Source of the DNA: Copromyces sp. CBS 386.78
Lineage: Eukaryota; Ascomycota; Sordariomycetes; Sordariales; Sordariaceae
Assembly: GCA_030685235.1 (NCBI GenBank)
Contig: MU839131.1
Span: 246,005 to 310,004 of the forward strand
DNA: 64,000 nucleotides
Direction of reading: 5' to 3'
Made by a program: the position numbers and the translations under genes. Positions within the stretch are counted from its first letter, which is position 1, and each line of letters starts with the position of its first letter. The notes below the pieces were generated by a model. The model was not told the DNA's origin. It did not search any database and saw nothing but the letters and a program-made list of their open reading frames with translations. Below, piece after piece: positions 46,200-59,751 of the stretch.

Positions 46200-47960
46200 A
46201 ACGCTATTAGTCGCTAGAGAATAGGAGGCTACAAAGGCTTAAATTTATAATTCTAAATAATAACAATATTATTATAAACGAAGGTATCCTTTTAAACGCC
46301 CCGTAGCAAGCCTAATTATTAGGATATATTATAAACGACGACATCGAAGTACCCAACGTACTAGACTATACTAATAAGCCGGAGAGTTTAAGAGCACTAA
46401 TAGAAAGTTCTAACTCCCCTACTAACGAAGAAGTCTATTTAGTAGCTTTAAACGGCCTCCTTCGTATTAATATAGTTACAGCTCTTATTATAACCGTTAT
46501 TTAATATTTAGCGAGGGTTAAACTTATTTACGACGGTACCTTTATTAATTCCTTCGGCCTAATTAAAAGAGGAGTATTTTAAATAATTATTAATTTTATT
46601 GCCCGAATAGTTAGGGCATTCAATTATTATTTTACTATTATTATTAAGGAATTTCGGAATTTTTAGTTTGAACTCTAACTTAAAAAAGAATAATATACTA
46701 ATATTTTCGACGAATATAAATAAATTTTAAAGGACTTTTACTAAATTTAAAAAGAATTTTATTAAATTTATACCGAATTTAATAACGTACAAGGCTTCGT
46801 TTAGGAAGCGTAGGCCATTCTCGCTATAAATTAGTAGAATTATACTATCTAAATTATTATAGACGGTAGTATAAATATAGTAGAGTATTGGAAGCCGCTC
46901 TTCCTAGACCCCGAACCCTTCGTAACTATTTAAAAGGACTATATTAAATATAATAAAGTATATTTAACGTAGAAGGGCCGTATCCTTTCTATCTAGACCT
47001 TAAATATTATTAAACTCCCTAACGAAAAAATTAAAATTATTTATACGAATTATTTACTTAGCTTTAAAATAACTACTTTAATTGATAAAGATATTTAGAA
47101 AATCCTTATAAACCCTAATAATTTTAAGGTTTAATAATAGAAAATAAATATCGAATTCTTATCCTTTTTAAATACCCGTTACGACAATATAAATTTACGC
47201 TTAGATGCCGCCTATAAATTTAACGAATTTAAATAGGGAAATTATTTCTTCGCCAACTTCGAAATAAAATATATTAAAACCGTTAACCGCTATAGTTTAA
47301 ACAATACTATAAAAATATATTATTTACGAAATAAAATCTCTTAGAAATTCCGTATTTCTTTTATTTATTAACGAACCCTCCTTGCCGAAGACAATTTTAA
47401 AAAATAATTATTATTTTACCGTAATTTCGCGTACAATATTAAAGACGACGATTATAGGTCTAAATCCGTTACTAGTAAAATTTCTAATTCGAATTCTAAT
47501 AATAATTCGGGAAAGACCGTTAGTAAAGGAAATAATATTATAGACTTTAATACTATTTATATTTTATATACCGTTTATAATAATATTATTAAATATCGGA
47601 ATAAAAATAACTTATACTATAAATACGGAAAAAAAGGGTATATTATAAAGAATTACTATAATAATATTAATTACAGCGATCGCAGCCCCTAAACTAATAA
47701 TAGAGGGGGCTAAGGAAATAATAGAGGAGGCCGAAATAGCTGAAGAAAAAGTAGAGGAGGCTAGGGAGGCGGAAATTCCGGTTAAAATACTAAGAACGTT
47801 AATAATAATAGTAATACTAATACTAACCCCCCGGCAACCGGCTAGCGGGGATATAGTAATAATATAAACTTCTATACTGTAGACGCTAAAAAAGAAAACG
47901 AAGGCGAAAAATATTATAATAATAATATAAGTAATAATTAAGGAAATAATTAAACTTTAT
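46200..47960 (+). pseudogene. B gag remnant with destroyed zinc knuckle
   Basis: Plus-strand reading includes YLARVKLIYDGTFINSF-like text and, at about 47615-47655, YYKYGKKGYIIKNY: a CCHC box (C-x2-C-x4-H-x4-C) with all four ligands now Tyr, as expected from TGT/TGC to TAT/TAC and CAT/CAC to TAT/TAC changes. A Gly/Asn/Arg-rich stretch follows. Confidence 0.65.
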
Positions 47961-47999
47961 AAATAATTATTTATAGGGGCGAGAAAAGTCTATAGGAAG

Positions 48000-50900
48000 A
48001 AGGAAGGAACCGCTTAGAAATTTAGAAATAATTATTATTAATTTATTAGATAATTTCCGTTAAAATTTATTATTCCTTTCTTTTTATCTATCTTTCGGAC
48101 CGTATAAAATTTATTATATAATTCTCGTCGATAGTAATTATATAGCGTTTATTTTTATCAACTATTCTTTTATAAGGAAAAACGGATTCGCTATATTCAA
48201 ATTCTTAGAACCTAAAAAGCTAATTTTCGTTAATAGTATTATAAAAGGGTTTATTATTAAAAGATTTACAACAAACCTTTATATTAATTATTATTTAGAA
48301 AATATTATATTTTTAATTTATAATATCTCCCTTAATTACCTTATTATTTTAAAATTACCCTAACTTAGGAAATACGAACTATATATCTTTTAAATAGAAG
48401 GGAAGGTCTAGTTTATTAATTAGTACGCCGACCGATACCTCCTATCGGATTTCCCCGTTTCCCTACGGAACGCCCCTAATATATAGAACCGCTCTCTTAA
48501 CAATTCGTATTATTAATTTTACGCAACGATAATAAACGAACGAAATAAAAGAATATTATTAAATATCTTAAAAATATTAAGATTTCTATTTAAAATAAAT
48601 AATTATATTGGCCGGATAAAAGGCGGTCTAATAAATCGTTTAATTCTAATCCCTACAGAAGGACTTATACGCGGCGATATTTAGCCGCCGAAGCTACTAC
48701 CTTACTAGAATCTATTAAAATATTAAATTCTAGGGGATTAATACCTAATCCTTATAAAGGGACCTATATATAGCGATATTTAACCGCCGAAACTATTACT
48801 TTACTAGAATCTAATAAAATATTAGATTTTAAAAGATTAACTACTATTTTACTAGAATTTAAAAGAACTTTAGAATTTAGAATATTACCCCGGGACTACC
48901 AATAGGAATATCGATAGAATTACCGGTAGAATAGATTACTATTATTAGAATTTAAAAGAATTTTAGAATTTAGAATACTACCCCGGGATTACTAATAAAA
49001 ATATTAATAAAATTACCGGTAAAGTAAATTACTATTATTAAAATCCAAAATTACTACTAAAGGCCGATTTTAATTCTATATTATTCCTATACTAATAAAA
49101 GTTTCGCTAGAATATATTAAAGCTATTATAATTTTAGGACTATATTCCTTATAATAGACCGGAGCGCGGCAATATTTAAATATTAGAATTATTATTAGAA
49201 AATAATTCTATCCCTATTCCGGCCCCTTATTACGAACCTTACAAAAGCCGCCCTAGGGGTAAGGCTTATAATTTTTATAAATTTTACGAAGTTAACGAAA
49301 ATCTCTATTTAAAATAGGGGGCGTAATTATACCGCTGCGACCTTTTTTTATACCGTTTTAAACTTCCTATTAAAAGATTTATTAGAAACGTAGTTTTATT
49401 AGACTATAATATATTAAAATAAGTAATAGAACTTTTTATACCCGCGCCGCCTTATAAAAAAATAAAAAGTATAAAAAATTCCCTTAATACTATTTATTTA
49501 ATTACGAAGCAGTTTAAAATAATTAAAGGATAAATTAATACTTAGGATATATATAGTATTAATACTATTACTTTTAATTTCTTATACGAAACGTACAATT
49601 TACAGCCCTACTTTACAAATTATACGGAGATTTACCGATTAGCTGCCCTCTATAAAATTAATATTTATAACGACTTTATTAAAGAAATAGCTTAAAATAT
49701 TATAAATAATAAAGGTAAGTAATATAAGAACTACCTCCTAAAGCGCTTCTACGAATTTATTGACGCATATATAAGAGACGTAAATTAGAAAAAATTGGCA
49801 GCCGTTAAAATTGCCCGAACCACTATTCTTATAAGCGATTTAAATATAAATATACTTATATACGAAGTTATTATTATAAAAATTATAGAAGAAAATATAT
49901 TAACGTTCTATAAAAAAGTTAACCGGCCTCTAAAAACTAATAAGGAAATTAAATTCAAATTATTACGCAAATATTAGAAAAGAATTAACGCTTTCTATAC
50001 TAAAAAAGTAAATAAATTTCCGCCCTATCGAATATACAATTATAAAATCGAATTTATACTAGGGGAAAAGCCGCCGAATGCCCGCTACCGACCGGTTTTA
50101 CTTATAAAAATAATTATCGTTAAAAAATAAATCGACGGTTAATTAGAAAACGGTTTTATTAGACTTTCCTAATCTTAAGCAACTTTACCCTTATTCCTTA
50201 TAAATAAGCCCGGCGGGGGTATTTACATTTATATTAACTACTGTAATATTAATAATATTATATTTAAAATATAATACCTACTTTTACTAATTAAGGAAAT
50301 TCTTAATATTATTTACTACGCTAAAATCTTTATTAAATTAAATATTATCGCCGCTTTTAACCAAATCCGTATTTAGGAAGGCTACGAATAATTAACCGCT
50401 TTTATTATACGTTTTAGTTTCTACGAATTATTAATCCTTCTTTTCGGCTTCTAAGGCGTATTCGGTACATTCTAGAATTATATTAACGATGTATTATACA
50501 ATATTCTAAATATTTACGTAATAGCGTATTTAAACGATATTCTCGTTTATTCTAAAAATATAGAAGAATATACTATTTATATAGACGAAGTTTTTAGAAG
50601 AATAATTAATACTAACTTTTAATTAAATATCGATAAATACAAATTCGATATTACTTATATAAAATATTTAGGCCTTTTTATTATATTAGGGGGTATAAAA
50701 ATAGATTTTATAAAAGTGAAAACTATTATTAAATAAGAGGCCCTGTAATTACAACACTAATTTTAAAGATTTTTAAGATTTGTAAATTTCTATTAACGTT
50801 TTATTTAGTACTTTTTAATTATAATTATTCTGCTATACGACTTTACAAAGAAATTAGCCGAATAACGTTAAATAAAAGATTATTAGAGAGTTTTTAAAGA

Positions 50901-52774
50901 GTTGAAGAAAATTTTTACTATAGGTCCTATCCTTCGAATTTACAATTAGTCCCGCCCAATTATAATTGAAACCGATATTTCTAATTAGGCTGTAGGCAGT
51001 ATATTATTTTAGTACAACGACGAAAATATTTTGCGCTTAGTCGTATATTTTTTATAGAAATACTCCGTTGTAGAATATAATTATAATATTTATAATAAAG
51101 AATTACTTATAATTATTAAAACTTTAGAAGAATAGGGACCGGAATTATAGGGCGCCTAAAAACCGTTTGAAATTTTAACCGATTATAAGGGCTTACAAAC
51201 CTTTATAGAGAATAAGAAATTTACGTTGCGGTATATACAGTAATTTAGTTTTTTATTTGAATTTAATTTCACTATTAAATATAAGCCGGGTATTTTCTAA
51301 ATCCGTCCTAATATTTTAAATAAGAAATTAGAAGATATATTAAAAGATATAAACGACAATTAATTAAAAGCCTGCTATAAAGTATTTTTCAATCTTTCTA
51401 TTTTTATAAATTATATTTATATTTACGAATTTAATTCGGAAGAATTATTTATAAATAAATTAATCGACGCTAATTATTATAATTTAATTTTCTATTAAAA
51501 TTTAATAGCCGCCTTTATAGATAAAAATTATTGAATATAGCCTAAAGTACTAAAGAAAAGTATAAGAAAAATAGTTTTTATAGAATACTATACAATTAAC
51601 GGTAAAATATACTGATGCTTAATGCTTATAATCGACCTAAAAAATATTACGCTATAGTTATATTTTATACGAAAATATTATAAACTTGTACTAATAGGCT
51701 ATTAAGGCTAAGATAAAATATTTATTACTTTTAATTGCTTATTTTATTAGTTAAGTATAAAAAAGGCCATTAAATCTTATTATAAAGTTTACTTCTAATA
51801 TATAAAAATAAAGCCGTTACGACGCGTATTAATAAGGCTTTTAAAGCCTCTACCAATACCTTTCGCCCTATAGAAGGATATTATTATCAATTATATTACC
51901 CCTATAATACTTTACATCCGGGGAAGCCAAAAGTATAAGTATATTACTATAGTAGTAGATTATTTAACGAAAATAAAGTACTATATTTTAATCGAAATAT
52001 TAATTATAGAGGAGTTTATTAATTGATTTATCGAAAAAATTTACGTCATTTATAGCCTATTAGATATTATTATTTCTAATTGCGGTATTTAATTCGTTTT
52101 ATAATTTTAGAGAATTCTATTTAAAAGGTTAGGAATTACCCTAAAGCTATTATTAATTTTCTATAAAAAAATTAATAGTTAGACCGAACGTATTAATATT
52201 AAATTGGAGCGTTTCCTTCGTACTTATATTAATTAGGCTTAAGATAATTAAGTCGATTAATTACCCCTAATAGAATTCGCGGGTAATAATATATATTTAA
52301 ATAGTATTAGTGTATTTTTATTCTTTATAAATTATAGTTTTTACCTTCGGATAGGAGTTAAACCCGCTTAATTATACTTACTAAGGCTTTTTAAAATATA
52401 ACGGGCGGAGTACTTTAAAATTAACAAAATCGTTAATTAGTTTAATATAATATTAAATAAAATTATTACTATAATTAGGAATAATTAAATACGGTACGAG
52501 GAAACCGCTAATAAGAGACGGTCTAATATATTAAAATACTATATTAGCAATAAAATTTTATTTAATATAATTAACTTCGTATTAGGCCGCCCGTAAATTA
52601 AATTTACGTTATTATAGGAAGGGCCTTTCGAAATTGTAAAAGTAAATAGTTACTGCGTTACGTTAAAGCTCCCTATTAATATAAAATATAATTATACTTT
52701 CTACGTTAATATAATAAAACCTTAGAATTATTAAAGGATCTTCGGGTAAAATAAGATTTAAAATATCCGAATAA
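48000..52774 (+). pseudogene. B pol: protease, RT, RNase H, integrase, RIP-degraded
   Basis: RT blocks: KPGGGIYIYINYCNINNI (50208-50261), LNIIAAFNQIRI, FSFYELLILLFGF, IAYLNDILVYS (YLND, first Asp now Asn, 50527-50538), NIDKYKFDITYIKYLGLFII. Integrase: ITIVVDYLTKIKYYIL near 51940, NIYLNSISVFLFFINY, ILFNIINFVLGRP, NYTFYVNIIKP near 52700. A 60-codon open stretch near 49795 is part of it. The end is displaced beyond copia F to 58,915. Confidence 0.75.
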
Positions 52775-52779
52775 ATAAT

Positions 52780-52939
52780 TCTTGGACTCGTGGGCACAAG
52801 AAGTGTGTTGATTGTCTTAAGCTAAGGAGATAAGAAAGGAAAAGAAATGTAGAGGGCTAAATACAATGGTAGTGTGAGCTCATAGACCCACATAGCAAGG
52901 CTAGTGAATAGCAGAGGTAGGACAAGCCCCACTACAATA
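52780..52939 (-). repeat. LTR of element F, left copy (3' LTR)
   Basis: Starts TCTTGGACTCGTGGGCACAA (right copy TCTTAGACTCGTAGGCACAA), ends CCACTACAATA. The outward half is spared. Confidence 0.9.
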
Positions 52940-52950
52940 CGCCCCCGTAG
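52940..52950 (-). other. Polypurine tract of element F
   Basis: The minus strand reads CTACGGGGGCG directly before the 3' LTR. Confidence 0.6.
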
Positions 52951-55900
52951 CCCGAAACAGCTCTCAGGGGTCCATCATCATGTAAACAAATAAACTCCCA
53001 TAATATTAAAATCAACCTATAATTATAACTTTCTTTCGAGCCTTCATCTATAGAATCTCCTTCTCCTCCAATCCTAACAATCTTACGAATCTTACATACT
53101 TATCCGCTTTTAGTAGTTTCGTTAGTCCATCCGCAATTATATCCTCGCCCTTAATATATATAATATTAAATTCTTTTACTTCTACTTATTCTATAATCTA
53201 TTTAAACTGTACATCTATATATCGGTTACAACTAGTATTATTTCGATTTAATACCCGGTCCCTAGCGTTTTTACTATCTGTATAAAGGATTTTTAAAGGC
53301 GGTTGGCCGTATCCTAATTCCTCTATTATATATGCGATTTATTAAAGTAATTTGGCTGTTGGAATAAGGTTGGTAAACTCTATTTCTATTGTATTCGTCG
53401 TAATAAATACCTATTTCTTTAACTTTTAATAGATTAGGCCGCCGGTAATAAATATAATATACCTACTAATACTATAACGAATTATAGGGTTATTAGTATA
53501 AGAAGTATCCCCGAATACTTTTATATCTATATTTAATAATAATAGTTTTCTTCTTAATACAATTCCTATATTAATATTTTTAATTAAATACCGAAATAAG
53601 TACTTTATTACTATTAGTAAACTTATTATCGGCTTCGTATTAGCTTCGTATAATTTATTAACAGTAAATATAATATCGGGACGGGTACCTATCGAAAAAT
53701 AATTTAAATTACCCGTCTTCTTAATATAGGACTTCTATTAGTTTAATAGCTTATTACCCGTCTTATAATCGCCGATTTTAACGTCTTAAAGCTATAGGGT
53801 ATTAATTCTATATAAATTATCGTATTCGAACTTCGTAATTAATACTTTAATATATTTAATTTAAAAAATAAAAATAGTTCGTTCTAACCGATTTCTAATA
53901 ATATCGAATCTTAGGAAAGTCTTTACTTCGCTTATATATTTGAATTTAAAGTATTAAAAGAGCTAGTCCCTAATTTCGAAGATTATTATTATTAATAGTA
54001 TTATAATTAGAAAGTCGTCTATATATAATACTAGAAATATTCCTTTTTCCTTATTATTAAATAAGTAAATATCCGAGTTTACTAATTTAAAGCCTAATCC
54101 TTTCAAAATAAGTAATAAAATATTAAACTAGTAAAGAGGATTAGCTTTCAATTTATATAAAATTCTTCTTAATAAGCAAACTAAACGATTTATACCCTTT
54201 GGTCCTTTTTTTAAACTAATCGGTTACTCTATATAATATTGCTTTTTTATAGGTATAGGGGCGTTTAAAAACGCCGTATTAAAGTTAAATTAATAATACT
54301 CGAGGTTTAGGACTATTATAAGTATAAAGAAGATCTTTACGCTCGCTACATTTACTATAGCCGCGTAAATATTTTCAATATCTTATAAACTTTATTTAAA
54401 GTTATTATAAACTACTTATTATACCCTTGGGTCTATTATTTTTAAATCTAGGTTTTCTTTTTCATTATAAACTTATTTCCTAAGGAAGATTTTTATATTT
54501 AGTTTAAAAAGAATTAGATTATAAATACCTCTCTCTTCTAAGGCTGCTAATTACTTCTCTATAGCCGGCTTCTAATATATTTCGAAGTTTTCGCGTTTTT
54601 TCACTTAGCGGTAATTCTTTAAAATAGAGGATAAATAAATTTCAAAATTATATATTACTTTAACCGCTATTAAATATAAGGTCTCTACTTTATTAAGAAT
54701 TATTCCCCTCTTTAGAAGACTATAGTAAAAAATAGGGAATTTATTAATAGGTTTATTATTACTATCGATAATAATTTACTTTTTAATTAACGTACCCGGT
54801 TGTAGTGCCGCTTAGCGTCTTAGTCTCCCTATTTTTATTACTTCCGCCCTTGTAAATATAGTAGATTAGTCCGTTATCGGTTCTTTCTCTACTAATAACG
54901 CCCCTTCCGATTCTAGTAACGTTTTTTCTAATTCCGTTATTACTTGTTCTAGCTCCGTAAGTACTAATTTTCGGTCCATTATTATTTTTAATTATTCTAT
55001 AATTTTTAATAGTTTCGATAGAGTATTTTAGAGTAAATTTAGGGATAAAAATATTAATTTGATTTAATTTCGCTTCGGTAGGATAGGGTCTTCTTCGTTA
55101 AAATTATAAGGGTTAATATAAGGTAAGTTATCGAATAGTTTAAATTCGTTATCGTTATTGAAAGATTAGAAATTATCCTCTTAATCTTATTCAATTAAAA
55201 TTATTATATTTTAATTTATATATTACAGGGTTACTTTCTAGGATATTCGGGGTTATATTCCGGATTCTTATAATTCTAACTTCGGAACGCTCTATTATTC
55301 CTTCGGACCCTAAATTTATTTTAATAATCCTAGAGGAATTAATATCGGGCTTAGAATTGAAGCCTATAAATTTAAAGGGGTTTAGTCCGGACTTAAAAGT
55401 TATTAAATTGGGTTTAATAATAGGGTTAATTCTTTGGAGGAAATTATTTCTATTAATATTTTCGATGGGGCCGGGGATAGTGATCTAGGTTCTTCTTATA
55501 TCGTAAGTAGTATTATTATTATTAGAAATAGTTATTAAATTAATTTTAGCGCTAGTATTATATTTAGTAATAGTATTAAAAATGTTAAAATATATTTTAT
55601 CGGTTTAAAGCTTAAAATTGAATTAATTGTAAATTCTTCCTATTATTAATCTATTATAGTAACCTCTTTCTCTTTTCTTTAATTCCTCTATATTACCCCT
55701 TTATATAATTTAAATATAATATTTAGTCTATTTATTAATTCTTCGGGTTTAGGACGTTTTATTATAATCTAAATTTCTTTTTTACTCTATAGAACCTTAT
55801 CTACTTCCTCTATTAATTAGTTTAAGAAGAATATACTATATTTAATAGCCCTTTCCTCGTCTAATTAATTAAATAAATTTTTAAAGAACTTTACGGTATT

Positions 55901-57300
55901 CGTTTTAACTAATTATTAATATTCTAGGTCTTAAATATAGAAGATCCTCTTATTTAAGTTTATATAACTAACGAAGTAGTTTCGTTTCGAATATTCTACT
56001 TATTTATCGCCTTATACCTTTCTTTCTTTTTTAATATAGTAATATACTGTATAATAATACGTTTGGAAATAATAAATATTAAATTTCGGATTCGGGATGC
56101 CTACTATTTTGCTAAGAATTTTATAAGGACTAATATATTTTTTATTAAATTTTATTAGAAGTATATTTATAACCCTAATTACTATATTGACGATTAAAGG
56201 CTATAGTATAATAGGAATATTGTATTTAATTATTGTCGCTCTTAATTTTTCTATTATTACTCTTCCTATTCTTTTTAGTACGCTGTTTATTTACGGAGTA
56301 TATACTAATATTTTTATAATTTTAACCCCTTTTTATCGTCCCCAAGCTACGATTTTACTATTCTAGAACTCCTTCGTACTAAAGCCAAACTCTATACCTC
56401 TATCCATCCCTAAAACTTTTACCTTTAGGCTAATCTAGAATTCAATCCATTTCTTCTATTCCTTAATAACTATTAACCCTTCGCTCTTCTATCTTATTAT
56501 TTTTACCCAATAAAAATCGGATACTATATAAACAAAGTATATAACGTGTTTAATCCCTATATAACCTACAACGTTATAATTCTATATATCGATCCTTACA
56601 AATTCAAGTAATTTTATCGCAATTGGATTTAATACTTTATAAATAATATCGGTTCCTTTATTTCGAAGGTACGTATTATAATTCGTTTTTCCGATATTTA
56701 ATAAGGTAATACCCGTATTATAGTAAACTTTTATAATTTATTCTTTTCTTATATATATTAATCGTTTATATATTATATTGTAGTTAATAGACGCTAATAA
56801 GGTAAGCCTTAGTACTTAGGCCTAATATTTTTCATCGATATTTCTTAGTACTATTATTGGTAAGATTAGAAGGTTAATTATTTAATTGCATTATATCTCT
56901 TCTCCTATATATTTTCCTTTATTAAATTTAATCTTATTTGTCTCTATAGACTAAACTATTTTACTATCCAATAATCTAATTGTTATAAGAAGGTTGATTG
57001 GTATTAATAAGGATAAAATCGTATCTCTAATTTCGACTGTAATCTATTTACCTAATATAATAGAGAAATTTAATTTTATAATACTTATATAATATAATTT
57101 AATTATTTAACCGTTACCGATTTAGTAATTAATTAATTGCGGGAATAGTTATAATTCTATAAACTATTTTATATCGTTAAAAATATTGGATTTATATCCG
57201 CTATCGAATAGTATGGTATTTTTATTTATATTTATTACTTCGGGAGTTTATTAAACTTTAATAAAATTATATTAAACGCTATTTATTTAAATAGGTTCTA
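52951..57300 (-). pseudogene. F pol: integrase, RT and RNase H, RIP-degraded
   Basis: Minus-strand reading: VLYIDDFLII (54005-54032), the copia YxDD box, both Asp intact (54014-54025). RNase H part near 53380-53540: IKVFGDTSYTNNPIIRYSIS, YIIFITGGLIY, TNTIEIEFTNLIPTAKLL, the GYSDADWAGD...SGYVF...AEY order of copia. Integrase is expected at about 55.9-57.2 kb but I read no firm motif. Confidence 0.7.
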
Positions 57301-58461
57301 TACTTATTAAGAGCTCTAGTAAAAATCCTCCTTAAAATTGTCGTCAAATAATAGTCCTCCTAAGCCAAAGATCAGGTTGGAATTAACGCTAACAATTGTA
57401 AGCAGATTATTAATATTACTATTATTATTTACGATAACGGCCGTAGTTCTAATATTTTTAAGTTAACTAATTGCCTTCTTTTTATTAATCCAAATATTAA
57501 AAGCTTTGTAAGGATCGTACTACTAGTAATTAGGAATGCTAAAAACGTAATAATAGCCATATAGAAAATATTTCAAATTTTTATAAATCTTTTTACTATA
57601 AACGTTATAAGTAATACGCTTATTTCTATTAATTTTAATTTTAACCTCTTTCGTAGTATCTTTCGTTTTAACTTCGACTTTCGTAGTAACTATATTAGTA
57701 TAATTCTTCTAAATATTAACTAAGGTAGAGAACTTCGTTAAGAAGGTTATAGTAGTTAATTCGTTCTTATTTATATTAGCGGCCTATAATAAAGCTTCGT
57801 TAGGAAAGGAGTATTTTACTATATTAAAAAGGTTAGTAAGCTCGATAGTATTGTCGATTTTATAGCCGACGTCCTTAATATACTTACGAAGAAACTATTA
57901 GCGTATAAGAAAGGCCTCTAAAGTAGCGAAGGAAGTATATTTAATAATTTAATATTCGTCGAAAATATTGCTCTTAACCTTATTAATAATATTAAAAATA
58001 CTATTCTTAATAAAATCGAATAAATACTTTAAATCGTCGTTATCTTCGTCCCAACTGTTAATAGATAGAACGTTCTAGACCTTTTCGTCGTAAATAGTAA
58101 AATAAATAATAGACATCGCCTTAGTGTAATCTATTATTTACTAGTAAAGGCGCTTCTCGTCTTCATCCTTGGTTTTATCGTTAACTTTAGGCTCGGGAAT
58201 ATTCTTAATAACGTAAAATTTTAGGCCTTAGGAAACAAACTTAACCTTTAGTACGCGCGCTTAAGCGTTAAAGTTAGATTTACCTTTTAAGGGAATTAAA
58301 ATAGCGGCGTTAAAAGATATAGCGCCGGAATTCTCGTTATTTCGAATAAAGAGGTAGTTATTTATATTTATATAGGTTATATTCTCTATTTCTAATTCGA
58401 TAGGAATTTTAGGAATTATAGTATACAAATAGACGTATTTTAAATTATTAACAATCTTCAT
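57300..58461 (-). pseudogene. F gag remnant
   Basis: A 66-codon open stretch remains at the start (58461-58261, MKIVNNLKYVYLYTIIPKIP). Near 57500-57560 the reading YGYYYVFSIPNY and PYKAFNIWINKKKAISQL resembles a gag knuckle with Cys changed to Tyr, then a linker to protease. Frames are otherwise broken. Confidence 0.55.
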
Positions 58462-58742
58462 TAAAATCGTATAACGGTTTCTATTTTCTAAATTTCGTTA
58501 TCGCTTAATAATCTCTAATCTTAAATAAAATCTTTAGTCTCTTATCGCTTAATAATAGTACCGAAGCTCTTTAATTTCTAGTCGCTAAAGCGATGCGTAT
58601 TCGGTATTGCGATAACGCAAGGTTCTCTAGGGTTCTTTAGGGGATTCGCGCTCGGTATTATTCGTTATTTATTTCTTCTCTAGGTTCTCAATACTTATAA
58701 TAATTACGCGTAGCGATGCAATACAATACGATCGCATACAGA

Positions 58743-58754
58743 GGGTTCATAACC
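58743..58754 (-). other. Primer-binding site of element F (half initiator tRNA-Met)
   Basis: Abutting the 5' LTR, the plus strand reads GGGTTCATAACC. It differs by one C-to-T from GGGCTCATAACC, the anticodon-region sequence of initiator tRNA-Met used as a cleaved primer by copia-type elements. Confidence 0.7.
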
Positions 58755-58914
58755 TCTTAGACTCGTAGGCACAAAAAGTGTATTAATTGTCTTAAACTAA
58801 GGAGATAAGAAAGGAAAAGAAATGTGGAGGGCTAAATACAATGGTGGTGTGAGCTCATGGACCCACATAGCAAGGCCAGTGAATGGCAGAGGTGGGACAG
58901 GCCCCACCACAACA
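58755..58914 (-). repeat. LTR of element F, right copy (5' LTR)
   Basis: 160 bp. The right half is spared (GGTGGGACAGGCCCCACCAC against GGTAGGACAAGCCCCACTAC in the left copy). Confidence 0.9.
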
Positions 58915-58919
58915 ATAAT

Positions 58920-59377
58920 AGGCGGATTATAAAACGAATAAATAACGTTAAAGACGTAATTGAATAGTTTTATAAAATTATTAACGATTGTTATTTTAAT
59001 ATAGAAAATAATAAATAAGAGTATTAAGTAGTTTAGGGAAGCCTTTACAATCTTATTTAATAATTATAGAAGGATGTAGAGTATTGTATTAATAATTTTA
59101 GAAAGTTTTATAATAATAACTTAAATATATTAGTGCTACTACGATAGATTGTAGACGAGAAACGTCGCTATAGAATTAAGAAGGCTCTAGAAAAGGCCGT
59201 TAGAACGGATTAGCCGCCGGAAAAAATAAGTATAATACTAATAGTACGGCGATTACTATGTTATTAAGAGGGTAAGGTAGTAGCCTAAAAAGGAAAGTAA
59301 AAATAATATAAAAGGGTAAGTAATAAGTATTGTAGAAGAGATTAAAAAGGGAAGTATTTTTACCCTAAGGGTATTTT
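58920..59377 (+). pseudogene. Distal end of B pol, displaced by copia F
   Basis: Plus-strand reading gives RRIIKRINNVKDVIE and NDCYFNIENNK, similar to RKIIKRTNNKKDFIK and NLENK at the same place in element D. This is the C-terminal pol extension between integrase and 3' LTR. Confidence 0.5.
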
Positions 59378-59389
59378 AAGCGAGGGAAG
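59378..59389 (+). other. Polypurine tract of element B
   Basis: AAGCGAGGGAAG abuts the 3' LTR of B at 59390. Confidence 0.6.
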
Positions 59390-59746
59390 TATTATAAGGT
59401 TATTTATAACTAATTAACTATCCTATATCGCTAATTTTACTATAGTAATAGTTACCGGGTTAATAGTATATTCTAATTGGTTATAGAGACCTAGTATAGT
59501 AAATACGGCTAAACGTATTTAATGTCTAATTAGCTACGGTTATTAGCCTACCCCTATCGCTAAGGTTGTATAGACTATACTAGTTTATAGGATAATTTAT
59601 AGGATGATCTATAGGATAATTAGGCTGTACGGGCTATATACTCACTATATATAGATGGCCATTAGGGCTCCCCCAGATAGCTTCCTCTTCCTTATACAAT
59701 TACGAATGTCTTTACAGATACCTAACGTTCGCCTTGCCCCGTGATA
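59390..59746 (+). repeat. LTR of element B, right copy (3' LTR)
   Basis: 357 bp. The right half keeps GATGGCCATTAGGGCTCCCC, where the left copy reads AATAGCTATTAGGGCTCCCC. Confidence 0.9.
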
Positions 59747-59751
59747 ATAAT

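Larger units (their letters stand above)
52780..58914 (-). mobile_element. Element F: copia-type LTR retrotransposon inserted in B
   Basis: 160-bp LTRs at 52780-52939 and 58755-58914, with duplication ATAAT at 52775-52779 and 58915-58919. On the minus strand: LTR, half-tRNA primer site, gag, integrase, RT, RNase H, polypurine tract, LTR: the Ty1/copia order. 6,135 bp. RIPed internally, but its RT box is intact. Confidence 0.9.
45772..59746 (+). mobile_element. Element B: gypsy-type LTR retrotransposon inserted in D
   Basis: 357-bp LTRs at 45772-46128 and 59390-59746, with duplication ATAAT at 45767-45771 and 59747-59751. About 7.8 kb without nested copia F. Plus-strand gag, protease, RT, RNase H, integrase. 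LTR termini (TGTCACAGGG and CCTTGCCCCGTGATA) match those of C. Confidence 0.9.
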
